Part shown: piece by piece, positions 1 through 6,699 of the stretch | Position numbering within the stretch: the first letter of the stretch is position 1 | Layout: each line of letters opens with the position of its first letter | Assembly: GCA_900768635.1 (NCBI GenBank) | Contig: CAAGDP010000117.1 | Span: 1-26,058, forward strand | Direction of reading: 5' to 3' | From: Enterobacterales bacterium | Lineage (GTDB): Bacteria > Pseudomonadota > Gammaproteobacteria > Enterobacterales > Succinivibrionaceae | DNA length: 26,058 nucleotides | Made by a program: the position numbers and the translations under genes | Notes under the pieces: generated by a model | The model's input: the letters and a program-made list of their open reading frames with translations, nothing else | What the model was told of the DNA's origin: nothing | Databases searched by the model: none

Positions 1-30
1 AAAAAAGCCCTGCCGAAGCAGAGCTCTTTT
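1..30 (-). terminator. Intrinsic terminator of the str operon (after tuf)
   Basis: Read on the minus strand, an 8-bp stem (6-13 paired with 18-25) closes a TTCG tetraloop and is followed by a run of U (from positions 6-1). The single non-Watson-Crick pair (9/22) is a G-U wobble only in minus-strand RNA, which supports minus-strand transcription. It lies about 24 nt past the tuf stop codon. Confidence 0.9.
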
Positions 31-53
31 ATTTAGCATATTAGATTAGTTGA

Positions 54-1238
54 TTATTCAACAATCTTGGCTACAACACCGGCACCTACAGTGTGGCCAC
101 CTTCACGGATAGCAAAACGAAGCTGTTCGTTCATTGCTACTGGGTGGATCAGTGTTACATTCATGTGAATGTTGTCGCCTGGCATTACCATTTCTACTCC
201 TTCTGGAAGTTCAATGGTTCCGGTGATATCGGTAGTTCTGAAGTAGAACTGTGGACGATAACCCTTGAAGAATGCTGTGTGACGACCACCTTCATCCTTG
301 GACAGAACATATACTTCTGCTTCGAACTTGGTGTGTGGAGTGATTGTACCTGGCTTTGCAAGTACCTGTCCACGTTCAACTTCTTCTCTCTTGGTACCAC
401 GCAGCAATACACCTACGTTTTCGCCGGCACGACCTTCATCCAGTGTCTTTCTGAACATTTCAACACCAGTACAGGTGGTCTTTGCTGTTTCCTTGATACC
501 TACGATTTCAAGTTCATCACCTACACGTACAATACCTCTTTCTACACGTCCGGTTACTACTGTACCACGTCCGGAAATTGAGAATACGTCTTCGATAGGC
601 AACAGGAATGGATGATCGATATCACGTACTGGATCTGGAATGTATGAGTCAAGAGTGCTTGCTAATTCTACAATCTTTTCTTCCCACTTTGGATCGCCTT
701 CCAGTGCCTTCAGTGCTGAACCACGGATTACTGGTGTATCATCGCCTGGGAACTTGTATTCGCTCAGCAGTTCACGTACTTCCATTTCTACCAGATCAAG
801 AAGTTCTTCGTCATCTACCATATCGCACTTGTTCAGGAATACGATGATGTATGGTACACCTACCTGACGTGCCAGAAGAATGTGCTCACGTGTCTGTGGC
901 ATTGGACCGTCAGTTGCTGCCACTACCAGAATTGCTCCATCCATCTGAGCTGCACCGGTAATCATGTTCTTTACATAGTCAGCGTGGCCTGGGCAGTCAA
1001 CGTGTGCATAGTGACGGTTTTCAGTATCATATTCAACGTGTGAGGTGTTGATGGTGATACCACGTGCCTTTTCTTCAGGAGCATTGTCGATCTGATCAAA
1101 TGCCTTTGCTTCACCACCGAACTTCTTGGAAAGAACATTGGTGATTGCTGCAGTAAGAGTGGTCTTTCCGTGGTCAACGTGACCAATAGTACCTACGTTA
1201 ACGTGAACCTTTGTACGTTCAAATTTTTCCTTAGCCAT
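54..1238 (-). CDS. tuf: Elongation factor Tu
   Basis: Translation elongation GTPase that delivers aminoacyl-tRNA to the ribosomal A site. The 394-aa product has the usual family length. The G1 loop GHVDHGKT is at residues 19-26, the switch-region DCPGHADY is near residue 81, and the base-recognition NKCD is near residue 136. Domains 2 and 3 follow, ending in the typical basic C-terminus. The ATG is preceded by AAGGA about 8 nt upstream. It is the last gene of the rpsL-rpsG-fusA-tuf order (the tufA position) and is followed directly by an intrinsic terminator. Many gammaproteobacteria carry a second tuf elsewhere; whether this one does cannot be seen here. Confidence 0.98.
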   Translation of the reverse strand: MAKEKFERTKVHVNVGTIGHVDHGKTTLTAAITNVLSKKFGGEAKAFDQIDNAPEEKARGITINTSHVEYDTENRHYAHVDCPGHADYVKNMITGAAQMDGAILVVAATDGPMPQTREHILLARQVGVPYIIVFLNKCDMVDDEELLDLVEMEVRELLSEYKFPGDDTPVIRGSALKALEGDPKWEEKIVELASTLDSYIPDPVRDIDHPFLLPIEDVFSISGRGTVVTGRVERGIVRVGDELEIVGIKETAKTTCTGVEMFRKTLDEGRAGENVGVLLRGTKREEVERGQVLAKPGTITPHTKFEAEVYVLSKDEGGRHTAFFKGYRPQFYFRTTDITGTIELPEGVEMVMPGDNIHMNVTLIHPVAMNEQLRFAIREGGHTVGAGVVAKIVE

Positions 1239-1260
1239 TTTTTTTCCTTAAATTAACAAA

Positions 1261-1297
1261 TTATAAAACTGCACTACTACTGGCTTGTGTAGCACAG
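1261..1297 (-). promoter_or_regulatory. Hairpin with U-tract in the fusA-tuf gap (possible attenuator)
   Basis: On the minus strand a 9-bp stem (1289-1297 with 1269-1277) encloses an 11-nt loop and is followed by UUUUAUAAU. Two of its pairs are G-U wobbles that would be A-C mismatches on the plus strand, so the structure belongs to the str-operon transcript. It could give partial termination, or act as a processing site, between fusA and tuf. Function is inferred; the structure is seen directly. Confidence 0.5.
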
Positions 1298-1307
1298 CTG
1301 TATTTTT

Positions 1308-3407
1308 TTACTTACTCTTACGAGATTCAATAACAGTTTCAGCAATAGCAGCCGGTGTTTCGGCATACTTACCGAATTCCATTACATAAGAAGCACGACC
1401 CTGAGTCTGAGAACGCAAATCAGTTGCATAACCAAACATTTCAGCAAGAGGAACCATAGCATTGATGATCTTGCCGGTAGTACCGTCTTCCATGCCTTCT
1501 ACAATGCCGCGACGACGGTTAAGGTCGCCGATTACGTCACCCATATAGTCTTCAGGAGTTTCAACTTCAACCTTCATGATAGGTTCAAGAAGAACTGGGC
1601 TTGCCTTCATAAAGCCACCCTTGAATGCCATAGATGCAGCGGTCTTGAATGCCAGTTCAGAAGAGTCAACTTCATGGTAAGAACCGTCATATACAGTGAC
1701 CTTAACATCTACAACTGGGTAACCGGCAAGTACACCACCTGCAGCAGTTTCCTGACAACCCTTGTCGATTGCAGGAACGAATTCCTTAGGAATAACACCA
1801 CCAACGATTTCGTTAGCGAATTCGTATCCCTTGCCTGGTTCAAGAGGTTCAAGACGCAACCAGCAGTGACCATACTGACCGTGACCACCGGACTGACGTA
1901 CAAACTTGCCTTCGTATTCCACCTTAGAGCGAATGGTTTCGCGGTATGCAACCTGTGGCTTACCAACGTTACATTCAACATTGAATTCACGTCTCATACG
2001 GTCAACAATGATGTCCAGGTGAAGTTCACCCATACCGGCAATAATAGTCTGACCGGTTTCTTCATCAGTGTGTACTCTGAAAGAAGGATCTTCCTGAGCA
2101 AGGCGATTAAGAGCAAGTGCCATCTTTTCCTGGTCGGCCTTGGTCTTTGGTTCAACAGCTACGGAAATAACTGGCTCTGGGAATTCCATTCTTTCAAGAA
2201 TGATTGGATGTCCTTCTTCGCAGAGAGTATCACCGGTAGTTACGTCCTTAAGACCGATAGCAGCTGCAATATCACCTGCCAGAACTTCGGTTACTTCGTG
2301 ACGCTTGTTGGCGTGCATCTGTACGATACGACCAAAACGTTCTCTCTTGGACTTGCCGGAGTTAAGAACAAAGTCACCCTGCTTAACAACACCGGAATAG
2401 CATCTGAAGAATGTCAGGTTACCAACAAACGGATCAGTTGCAATCTTAAATGCCAATGCAGAGAATGGTTCGCTGTCGCTTGCCTTACGGGTATCTTCGC
2501 CACCATCCAGAGTTTCACCCTTAACAGGAGGAACATCAGAAGGAGCTGGCAGATAATCAATAACAGCATCCAGCATTGCCTGAACACCCTTGTTCTTAAA
2601 TGCAGAACCGCAGGTTACAGGAACGATTTCATTGTTAAGTACGCGCTGACGGAGAGCATTCTTGATTTCATCTTCAGAAAGTTCTTCACCGTTGAAGAAT
2701 TTTTCCATAAGAGCTTCATCAGCTTCAGCAGCGACTTCAATAAGATTCTGACGATATTCTTCAGCCTGTTCCTGAAGTTCAGCAGGAATGTCAACATAAT
2801 CAAAGGTTGTACCCTGGCTTTCGTCGTGCCAGTTAATAGCCTTCATCTTGATCAGATCAACAACACCACTGAAGCTGTCTTCTGCTCCTACAGGGATCTG
2901 CAGAGGTACTGGAATAGCGTGAAGCTTGGTCTTAATCTGTTCTACACAACGGAAGAAGTTTGCACCGGTACGGTCCATCTTGTTAACGAAGGCAATACGA
3001 GGTACATGGTACTTGTTAGCCTGACGCCATACAGTTTCTGACTGAGGTTGAACTCCGCCTACTGCACAGTAAACCATAACAGCACCGTCAAGTACACGCA
3101 TGGAACGTTCTACTTCGATAGTAAAGTCTACGTGACCTGGGGTATCAATAATGTTGATACGGTGCTTCTTATACTGGTGTGACATACCACTCCAGAAACA
3201 GGTGGTAGCAGCAGAAGTAATGGTGATACCACGTTCCTGTTCCTGAGCCATCCAGTCCATGGTAGCTGCGCCGTCATGAACTTCGCCGAGCTTGTGGTTT
3301 ACGCCTGTATAAAAAAGAATACGCTCAGTTGTAGTAGTCTTACCAGCATCGATGTGTGCTGAAATACCGATATTCCGGTATAAGTCTATAGGGGTTTCGC
3401 GAGCCAC
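1308..3407 (-). CDS. fusA: Elongation factor G
   Basis: Ribosomal translocase GTPase that moves tRNA and mRNA after peptide bond formation and acts with RRF in ribosome recycling. At 699 aa it is full length. The G1 loop AHIDAGKT is at residues 17-24, DTPGHVDF follows near residue 90, and NKMD lies near residue 142. Domain II and the EF-G-specific domains III-V complete the protein. The start codon is GTG (3405-3407), 7 nt after GAGGA; the first residues MARETPIDLYRNIGISAHID match the family, so the GTG is well supported. It sits 59 nt after rpsG with a hairpin in the gap, and 69 nt before tuf. Confidence 0.98.
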   Translation of the reverse strand: MARETPIDLYRNIGISAHIDAGKTTTTERILFYTGVNHKLGEVHDGAATMDWMAQEQERGITITSAATTCFWSGMSHQYKKHRINIIDTPGHVDFTIEVERSMRVLDGAVMVYCAVGGVQPQSETVWRQANKYHVPRIAFVNKMDRTGANFFRCVEQIKTKLHAIPVPLQIPVGAEDSFSGVVDLIKMKAINWHDESQGTTFDYVDIPAELQEQAEEYRQNLIEVAAEADEALMEKFFNGEELSEDEIKNALRQRVLNNEIVPVTCGSAFKNKGVQAMLDAVIDYLPAPSDVPPVKGETLDGGEDTRKASDSEPFSALAFKIATDPFVGNLTFFRCYSGVVKQGDFVLNSGKSKRERFGRIVQMHANKRHEVTEVLAGDIAAAIGLKDVTTGDTLCEEGHPIILERMEFPEPVISVAVEPKTKADQEKMALALNRLAQEDPSFRVHTDEETGQTIIAGMGELHLDIIVDRMRREFNVECNVGKPQVAYRETIRSKVEYEGKFVRQSGGHGQYGHCWLRLEPLEPGKGYEFANEIVGGVIPKEFVPAIDKGCQETAAGGVLAGYPVVDVKVTVYDGSYHEVDSSELAFKTAASMAFKGGFMKASPVLLEPIMKVEVETPEDYMGDVIGDLNRRRGIVEGMEDGTTGKIINAMVPLAEMFGYATDLRSQTQGRASYVMEFGKYAETPAAIAETVIESRKSK

Positions 3408-3427
3408 TATAATTTCCTCAAAGTTAG

Positions 3428-3453
3428 AGCCGTACGAAAAAAATCATACGGCT
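3428..3453 (-). promoter_or_regulatory. Strong hairpin in the rpsG-fusA gap
   Basis: On the minus strand a 10-bp stem (one U-G wobble) closes a six-U loop, between the rpsG stop and the GTG start of fusA. No U-tract follows, so it is not an intrinsic terminator. It may stabilise the upstream rpsLG message, act as a processing site, or modulate translation of fusA. The structure is direct; the role is inferred. Confidence 0.5.
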
Positions 3454-3466
3454 GGGTTAATCATTA

Positions 3467-3937
3467 CTACCAACGATAATGAGCAAAAGCCTTGTTGGCT
3501 TCAGCCATACGATGAACATCTTCACGCTTTCTTACAGCTGCACCCTTATTATCTGATGCATCAAGAAGTTCACCGGCCAGGCGTTGAGCCATAGATTTTT
3601 CACCACGGCCACGGGCAGCGTCAACAAGCCAACGCATAGCTAAAGCGTTACGGCGGGAAGGACGAACCTCAACTGGTACCTGATATGTTGAACCGCCTAC
3701 ACGACGGGACTTAACTTCTACGGTAGGACGAATGTGATCTAATGCTTCTTCAAAGATCACCAGATGATCCTTACCACTCTTTTCTGCAATAATGTCCAGA
3801 GCACCATATACAATGCTTTCTGAAACTGACTTCTTTCCATCAACCATTACTACGTTGATGAATTTTGCTAACAACTCTGAACCGAACTTTGGATCAGGGA
3901 GAATCTTGCGCTGACCGACTTCACGACGTCTTGGCAT
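3467..3937 (-). CDS. rpsG: 30S ribosomal protein S7 (uS7)
   Basis: Primary 16S rRNA-binding protein that nucleates assembly of the 30S head and contacts mRNA and tRNA near the E site. The 156-aa protein starts MPRRREVGQRKILPDP, the canonical N-terminus, and carries the conserved GGSTYQVPVEVRPSRR stretch near residues 80-95. GAGG precedes the ATG by about 9 nt. In enterobacteria, S7 represses its own translation and that of downstream genes by binding the rpsL-rpsG intercistronic RNA; a matching element is visible upstream here. Confidence 0.98.
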   Translation of the reverse strand: MPRRREVGQRKILPDPKFGSELLAKFINVVMVDGKKSVSESIVYGALDIIAEKSGKDHLVIFEEALDHIRPTVEVKSRRVGGSTYQVPVEVRPSRRNALAMRWLVDAARGRGEKSMAQRLAGELLDASDNKGAAVRKREDVHRMAEANKAFAHYRW

Positions 3938-3970
3938 TTCTTAAATTCCTCTAAAAACTTCAGGTTTTAT

Positions 3971-4015
3971 CCAAAACTTAAATTATTAAGTTCTATTTTA
4001 AATTTGTTTGGCCTT
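3971..4015 (-). promoter_or_regulatory. Probable S7 autoregulatory RNA site (rpsL-rpsG gap)
   Basis: The minus-strand RNA of this gap contains AAGGCCAAAC (4006-4015) and, downstream, GUUUUGG (3971-3977) followed by an AACCUGAA stretch. CCAAAC can pair with GUUUUGG across a 28-nt AU-rich loop. From memory, the same two blocks in the same order occur in the E. coli rpsL-rpsG intercistronic region, where S7 binds to repress translation. Gap length (96 nt) is also similar. The match is by recollection of the E. coli sequence, not by alignment. Confidence 0.65.
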
Positions 4016-4033
4016 ACTCAATGGGAAATACCA

Positions 4034-4408
4034 TTAAGCCTTAGGTCTCTTAACACCGTACTTGGAACGGCCCTGCTTACGATCTTTAACGCCTGCGCAG
4101 TCCAAAGATCCACGAATAGTGTGATAACGCACACCAGGAAGATCCTTAACACGACCACCACGGATAAGAACTACAGAGTGTTCCTGTAAGTTGTGGCCTT
4201 CACCACCGATGTATGATGTTACTTCAAAACCGTTAGTAAGACGAACACGGCATACTTTACGCATTGCTGAGTTAGGCTTCTTTGGTGTTGTAGTATAAAC
4301 ACGAGTACATACACCACGCTTCTGAGGGCAACCTGCAAGTGCTGGAACAGCTGACTTGGTTACCTTTCTTACACGAGGCTTACGTACTAGTTGGTTAATA
4401 GTTGCCAT
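4034..4408 (-). CDS. rpsL: 30S ribosomal protein S12 (uS12)
   Basis: Decoding-centre protein of the small subunit. The 124-aa length is standard. The TPKKPNSAMRKVCRVRL loop carries Lys43 and the later loop carries Lys88-Asp89 (counting Met). Both lysines are the residues found in streptomycin-sensitive S12, and Asp89 is the position modified to methylthio-aspartate in many bacteria. It is the first gene of the operon, with a consensus promoter about 70 nt upstream of the ATG and AGGAG before the start. Confidence 0.98.
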   Translation of the reverse strand: MATINQLVRKPRVRKVTKSAVPALAGCPQKRGVCTRVYTTTPKKPNSAMRKVCRVRLTNGFEVTSYIGGEGHNLQEHSVVLIRGGRVKDLPGVRYHTIRGSLDCAGVKDRKQGRSKYGVKRPKA

Positions 4409-4452
4409 TATGCAATTAGCTCCTAAATACTAGCTTAAAAATACAATACTTC

Positions 4453-4472
4453 CCCTCAAGTGTACAAGGGGT
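4453..4472 (-). promoter_or_regulatory. 5'-terminal hairpin in the rpsL leader
   Basis: Read on the minus strand, CCCCUU and GAGGGG pair around an 8-nt loop directly after the predicted transcription start (about 4471). The stem would lie within the first nucleotides of the str mRNA. A 5'-end hairpin of this kind often protects a message from 5'-dependent decay; that role is inferred. Confidence 0.4.
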
Positions 4473-4477
4473 AACAA

Positions 4478-4506
4478 ATAGTACAATTTATCACAATGAT
4501 AGTCAA
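4478..4506 (-). promoter_or_regulatory. Sigma-70 promoter of the str operon
   Basis: On the minus strand, TTGACT (4501-4506) is separated by exactly 17 nt from TACTAT (4478-4483). The predicted start is near 4471, giving a leader of about 62 nt before the rpsL ATG. Its closeness to consensus fits the high expression expected of ribosomal genes. Confidence 0.85.
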
Positions 4507-4881
4507 GCACCATAAAATTTACCCAAAATCAGTAGTTCCACACAAAAACCCTTTTGTTACTATTCACAACCATTCCTTGTGAGAAAATGCACCCTGTTCG
4601 AAGTACAGGCACTCTGAATATTATTAATCACACCCTGGCATTTTTGTCTAATATTTACCTGATGATGACTGTTTCTTCCTTAAATAATGGACTCAAGCAG
4701 GAAGTTTTCTAATGATAATAGTTAGTCTATCAACAAAAATTATAAAGAGCTGGAATATGTTTGCGTGAATAGTAACCCCCCTTTATTCCCGGAAAATGTA
4801 AATCCAAATCTGTTTTGCATTTATAAGTTGGGAGCAAAGGACATATAATCCACCCCAGAAGAATCTCTATGGATTAACAAC

Positions 4882-4897
4882 CATATCATATGATATG
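4882..4897. promoter_or_regulatory. 16-bp perfect palindrome upstream of the urt genes
   Basis: CATATCATATGATATG is a perfect dyad without spacer, about 310 bp upstream of the predicted urtA transcription start. It may be an operator for an unidentified regulator. I recognise no family consensus in it. Confidence 0.35.
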
Positions 4898-4928
4898 AAG
4901 TATAAATCTCTCACCAATCAGCCCTTTT

Positions 4929-5037
4929 AACACATCTCCGGTGCATAAATGGATTTGACAGCGCTCATTTCCGCCAGAAACTGCACCATAATTAGGATTT
5001 ACCTTTTGCTCAAGAACATTTGCACTTTTTTGGAGCA
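4929..5037. promoter_or_regulatory. NtrC-like enhancer sites upstream of urtA
   Basis: The best site, TGCACTTTTTTGGAGCA (5021-5037), differs from a TGCACY-N5-GGTGCA dyad at one conserved position. A second (4929-4945) has CAC in the left arm and a perfect GGTGCA right arm. A third (4982-4998) has a perfect left arm TGCACCA and a poor right arm. They lie roughly 170-280 bp upstream of the predicted sigma-54 start, a normal distance for NtrC enhancers. The family assignment is by consensus comparison. Confidence 0.6.
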
Positions 5038-5180
5038 TGAAAAAGCAACTCTGCCTTTTTATTGTGCTAAGAACCTGATTTTCCAGGACCACCTCTCCTT
5101 AATAACCGATTTGGGTAATTATCATCTAATCCCTTGAAAATACGGGTTTGATAGTCTGTTCAGGAATTTTGTGATCCATT

Positions 5181-5196
5181 TGGCATAACCCTTGCT
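5181..5196 (+). promoter_or_regulatory. Sigma-54 promoter of urtABCDE-ureD
   Basis: TGGCATAACCCTTGCT matches the sigma-54 consensus TGGCAYRNNNNTTGCW at every defined position, with the -24 GG (5182-5183) and -12 GC (5194-5195) correctly spaced. The predicted start is near 5207, leaving a leader of about 135 nt before urtA. With the NtrC-like sites upstream, this predicts induction under nitrogen limitation. Confidence 0.82.
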
Positions 5197-5341
5197 AACT
5201 TCCAATTATCAGATTTTCAATAAATTACTGATCTGCATCCTGGTGAGAAAGGGAAATTCAATCCCCTGTTTGCAACCGTTATTTTCGCAATAAATCAGTG
5301 ACTTATGTCAGAACAGCTTACTTTAAACAAAGGAGAGTATT

Positions 5342-6631
5342 ATGGAATTTACCTGCAAAACTTCTTTATTAGCAATGGCAGTAGCAGCCTCATTAGCCGG
5401 CTTTAATGCAGCAAATGCTGCCGACGATGTGATTAAGGTCGGTGTTTTGCATTCACTGTCAGGAACTATGGCAATTTCAGAAACCACCTTGAAAGACACC
5501 GTTCTTATGCTGGTAGATGAACAGAATAAAAAAGGTGGTGTATTAGGTAAGAAAATTGAAGCAGTGGTGGTAGATCCTGCTTCCAACTGGCCGCTTTTCG
5601 CGGAAAAAACCCGTGAACTTATCCAAAAAGATAAAGTAGATGTAATTTTCGGATGCTGGACTTCTGTATCACGTAAATCAGTATTGCCTGTAGTTGAAGA
5701 ATTAAACGGAATTCTTTTCTATCCTGTTCAGTATGAAGGAGAAGAATCATCCTACAACGTATTCTACACCGGTGCAGCACCTAACCAGCAGGCCATCCCG
5801 GCTGTGGATTATTTCCTGGAACAGGGTATTAAACGCTGGGTACTGGTAGGTACTGACTATGTATATCCCCGTACCGCCAACAAAGTTTTGGAAGCTTATC
5901 TGAAATCAAAAGGCTTTACCGACGAAGACATTATGATCAATTACACTCCATTCGGTCACTCCGACTGGCAGTCTATTGTGGCTGATATCAAGAAGTTTGG
6001 TGGCGCCGGCAAGAAGACTGCAGTAATTTCAACCATCAACGGTGATGCCAACGTACCATTCTACAAGGAACTCAGTAATCAGGGCATCAGCGCTTCCAAC
6101 ATTCCGGTAATCGCCTTCAGTGTGGGTGAAGAAGAACTTACCGGTATCGACACCAAACCTCTGGTAGGTCACCTGGCAGCCTGGAATTACTTTGAAAGTG
6201 TGGATTCAGAAATTAATGATGAGTTTATTGAAAACTGGCATAAGTTCACCAAAAACGACAAACGTGTAACCAACGATCCTATGGAAGCTACCTACATCGG
6301 CTTTAATATGTGGGTTAAAGCAGTGGAAAAGGCAGGTTCTACCGACTCTGATGCAGTAAAAGATGCTCTTATCGGTGTGACTGTTCCTAACCTGAGCGGC
6401 GGTTACGCTACTATGATGCCAAATCATCACATCACCAAACCGGTATTTATCGGTGAAATTCAGGCCGACGGTCAGTTCCAGATTGTGCATGAAACTTCCG
6501 GTACTGTGGTAGGTGATGCCTGGTCTGATTACTTACCGGGATCCAAAGATATCATCTCCGACTGGCGTTTACCTCTCAAGTGCGGTAACTACAACGTCAA
6601 GCTGGGTAAATGCGGTGGTGCCAGCGAATAA
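5342..6631 (+). CDS. urtA: Urea ABC transporter, substrate-binding protein UrtA
   Basis: Periplasmic type I binding protein that captures urea (or short amides) and hands it to the UrtBC channel. The 429-aa product opens with a signal peptide: basic start, hydrophobic stretch at residues 8-21, and a likely signal peptidase I site after Ala26 (ANA-ADD). The mature start DVIKVGVLHSLSGTMAISE is typical of UrtA/FmdD proteins, as are GCWTSVSRKSVLPVVE and the FYPVQYEGEESS segment. AAAGGAGAG lies just before the ATG. It is the first gene of a six-gene unit, and a terminator-like hairpin follows it. The neighbouring urtBCDE and urease genes make urea the most likely ligand. Confidence 0.95.
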   Translation: MEFTCKTSLLAMAVAASLAGFNAANAADDVIKVGVLHSLSGTMAISETTLKDTVLMLVDEQNKKGGVLGKKIEAVVVDPASNWPLFAEKTRELIQKDKVDVIFGCWTSVSRKSVLPVVEELNGILFYPVQYEGEESSYNVFYTGAAPNQQAIPAVDYFLEQGIKRWVLVGTDYVYPRTANKVLEAYLKSKGFTDEDIMINYTPFGHSDWQSIVADIKKFGGAGKKTAVISTINGDANVPFYKELSNQGISASNIPVIAFSVGEEELTGIDTKPLVGHLAAWNYFESVDSEINDEFIENWHKFTKNDKRVTNDPMEATYIGFNMWVKAVEKAGSTDSDAVKDALIGVTVPNLSGGYATMMPNHHITKPVFIGEIQADGQFQIVHETSGTVVGDAWSDYLPGSKDIISDWRLPLKCGNYNVKLGKCGGASE

Positions 6632-6664
6632 TAAATAAGCAGTAACCACCTTCCCAACCCAACT

Positions 6665-6686
6665 GCTCCCCTAACGGGGAGCTTTT
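6665..6686 (+). terminator. Hairpin between urtA and urtB (partial terminator)
   Basis: A perfect 7-bp GC-rich stem (6665-6671 with 6676-6682), a TAAC loop and four T residues form a short intrinsic-terminator shape. Because urtB-ureD lie downstream with no other visible promoter, partial termination or 3'-end stabilisation of the urtA message is likely. That would give excess binding protein over membrane components, as known for other ABC importer operons. Confidence 0.7.
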
Positions 6687-6699
6687 AATGAGGATACAG

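Larger units (their letters stand above)
4507..5180. other. Non-coding control region between the str and urt operons
   Basis: About 670 bp with no supportable gene on either strand; the short reading frames here lack ribosome-binding sites and family features. It holds a 16-bp perfect palindrome (4882-4897) and several NtrC-like sites between 4929 and 5037. The part nearest rpsL (4507-4860) shows no motif I can assign. Confidence 0.7.

Noticed and set aside
93..581. A 162-codon plus-strand frame opposite tuf
   Set aside because: It is the antisense shadow of tuf with no independent support.
1674..3041. A 455-codon open frame on the plus strand opposite fusA
   Set aside because: It is fully antisense to a highly conserved gene, has no family features or ribosome-binding site, and is explained by codon bias of fusA.
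4949..5137. Short plus- and minus-strand reading frames in the urt control region
   Set aside because: They overlap the NtrC-like sites, lack ribosome-binding sites and show no protein-like pattern.
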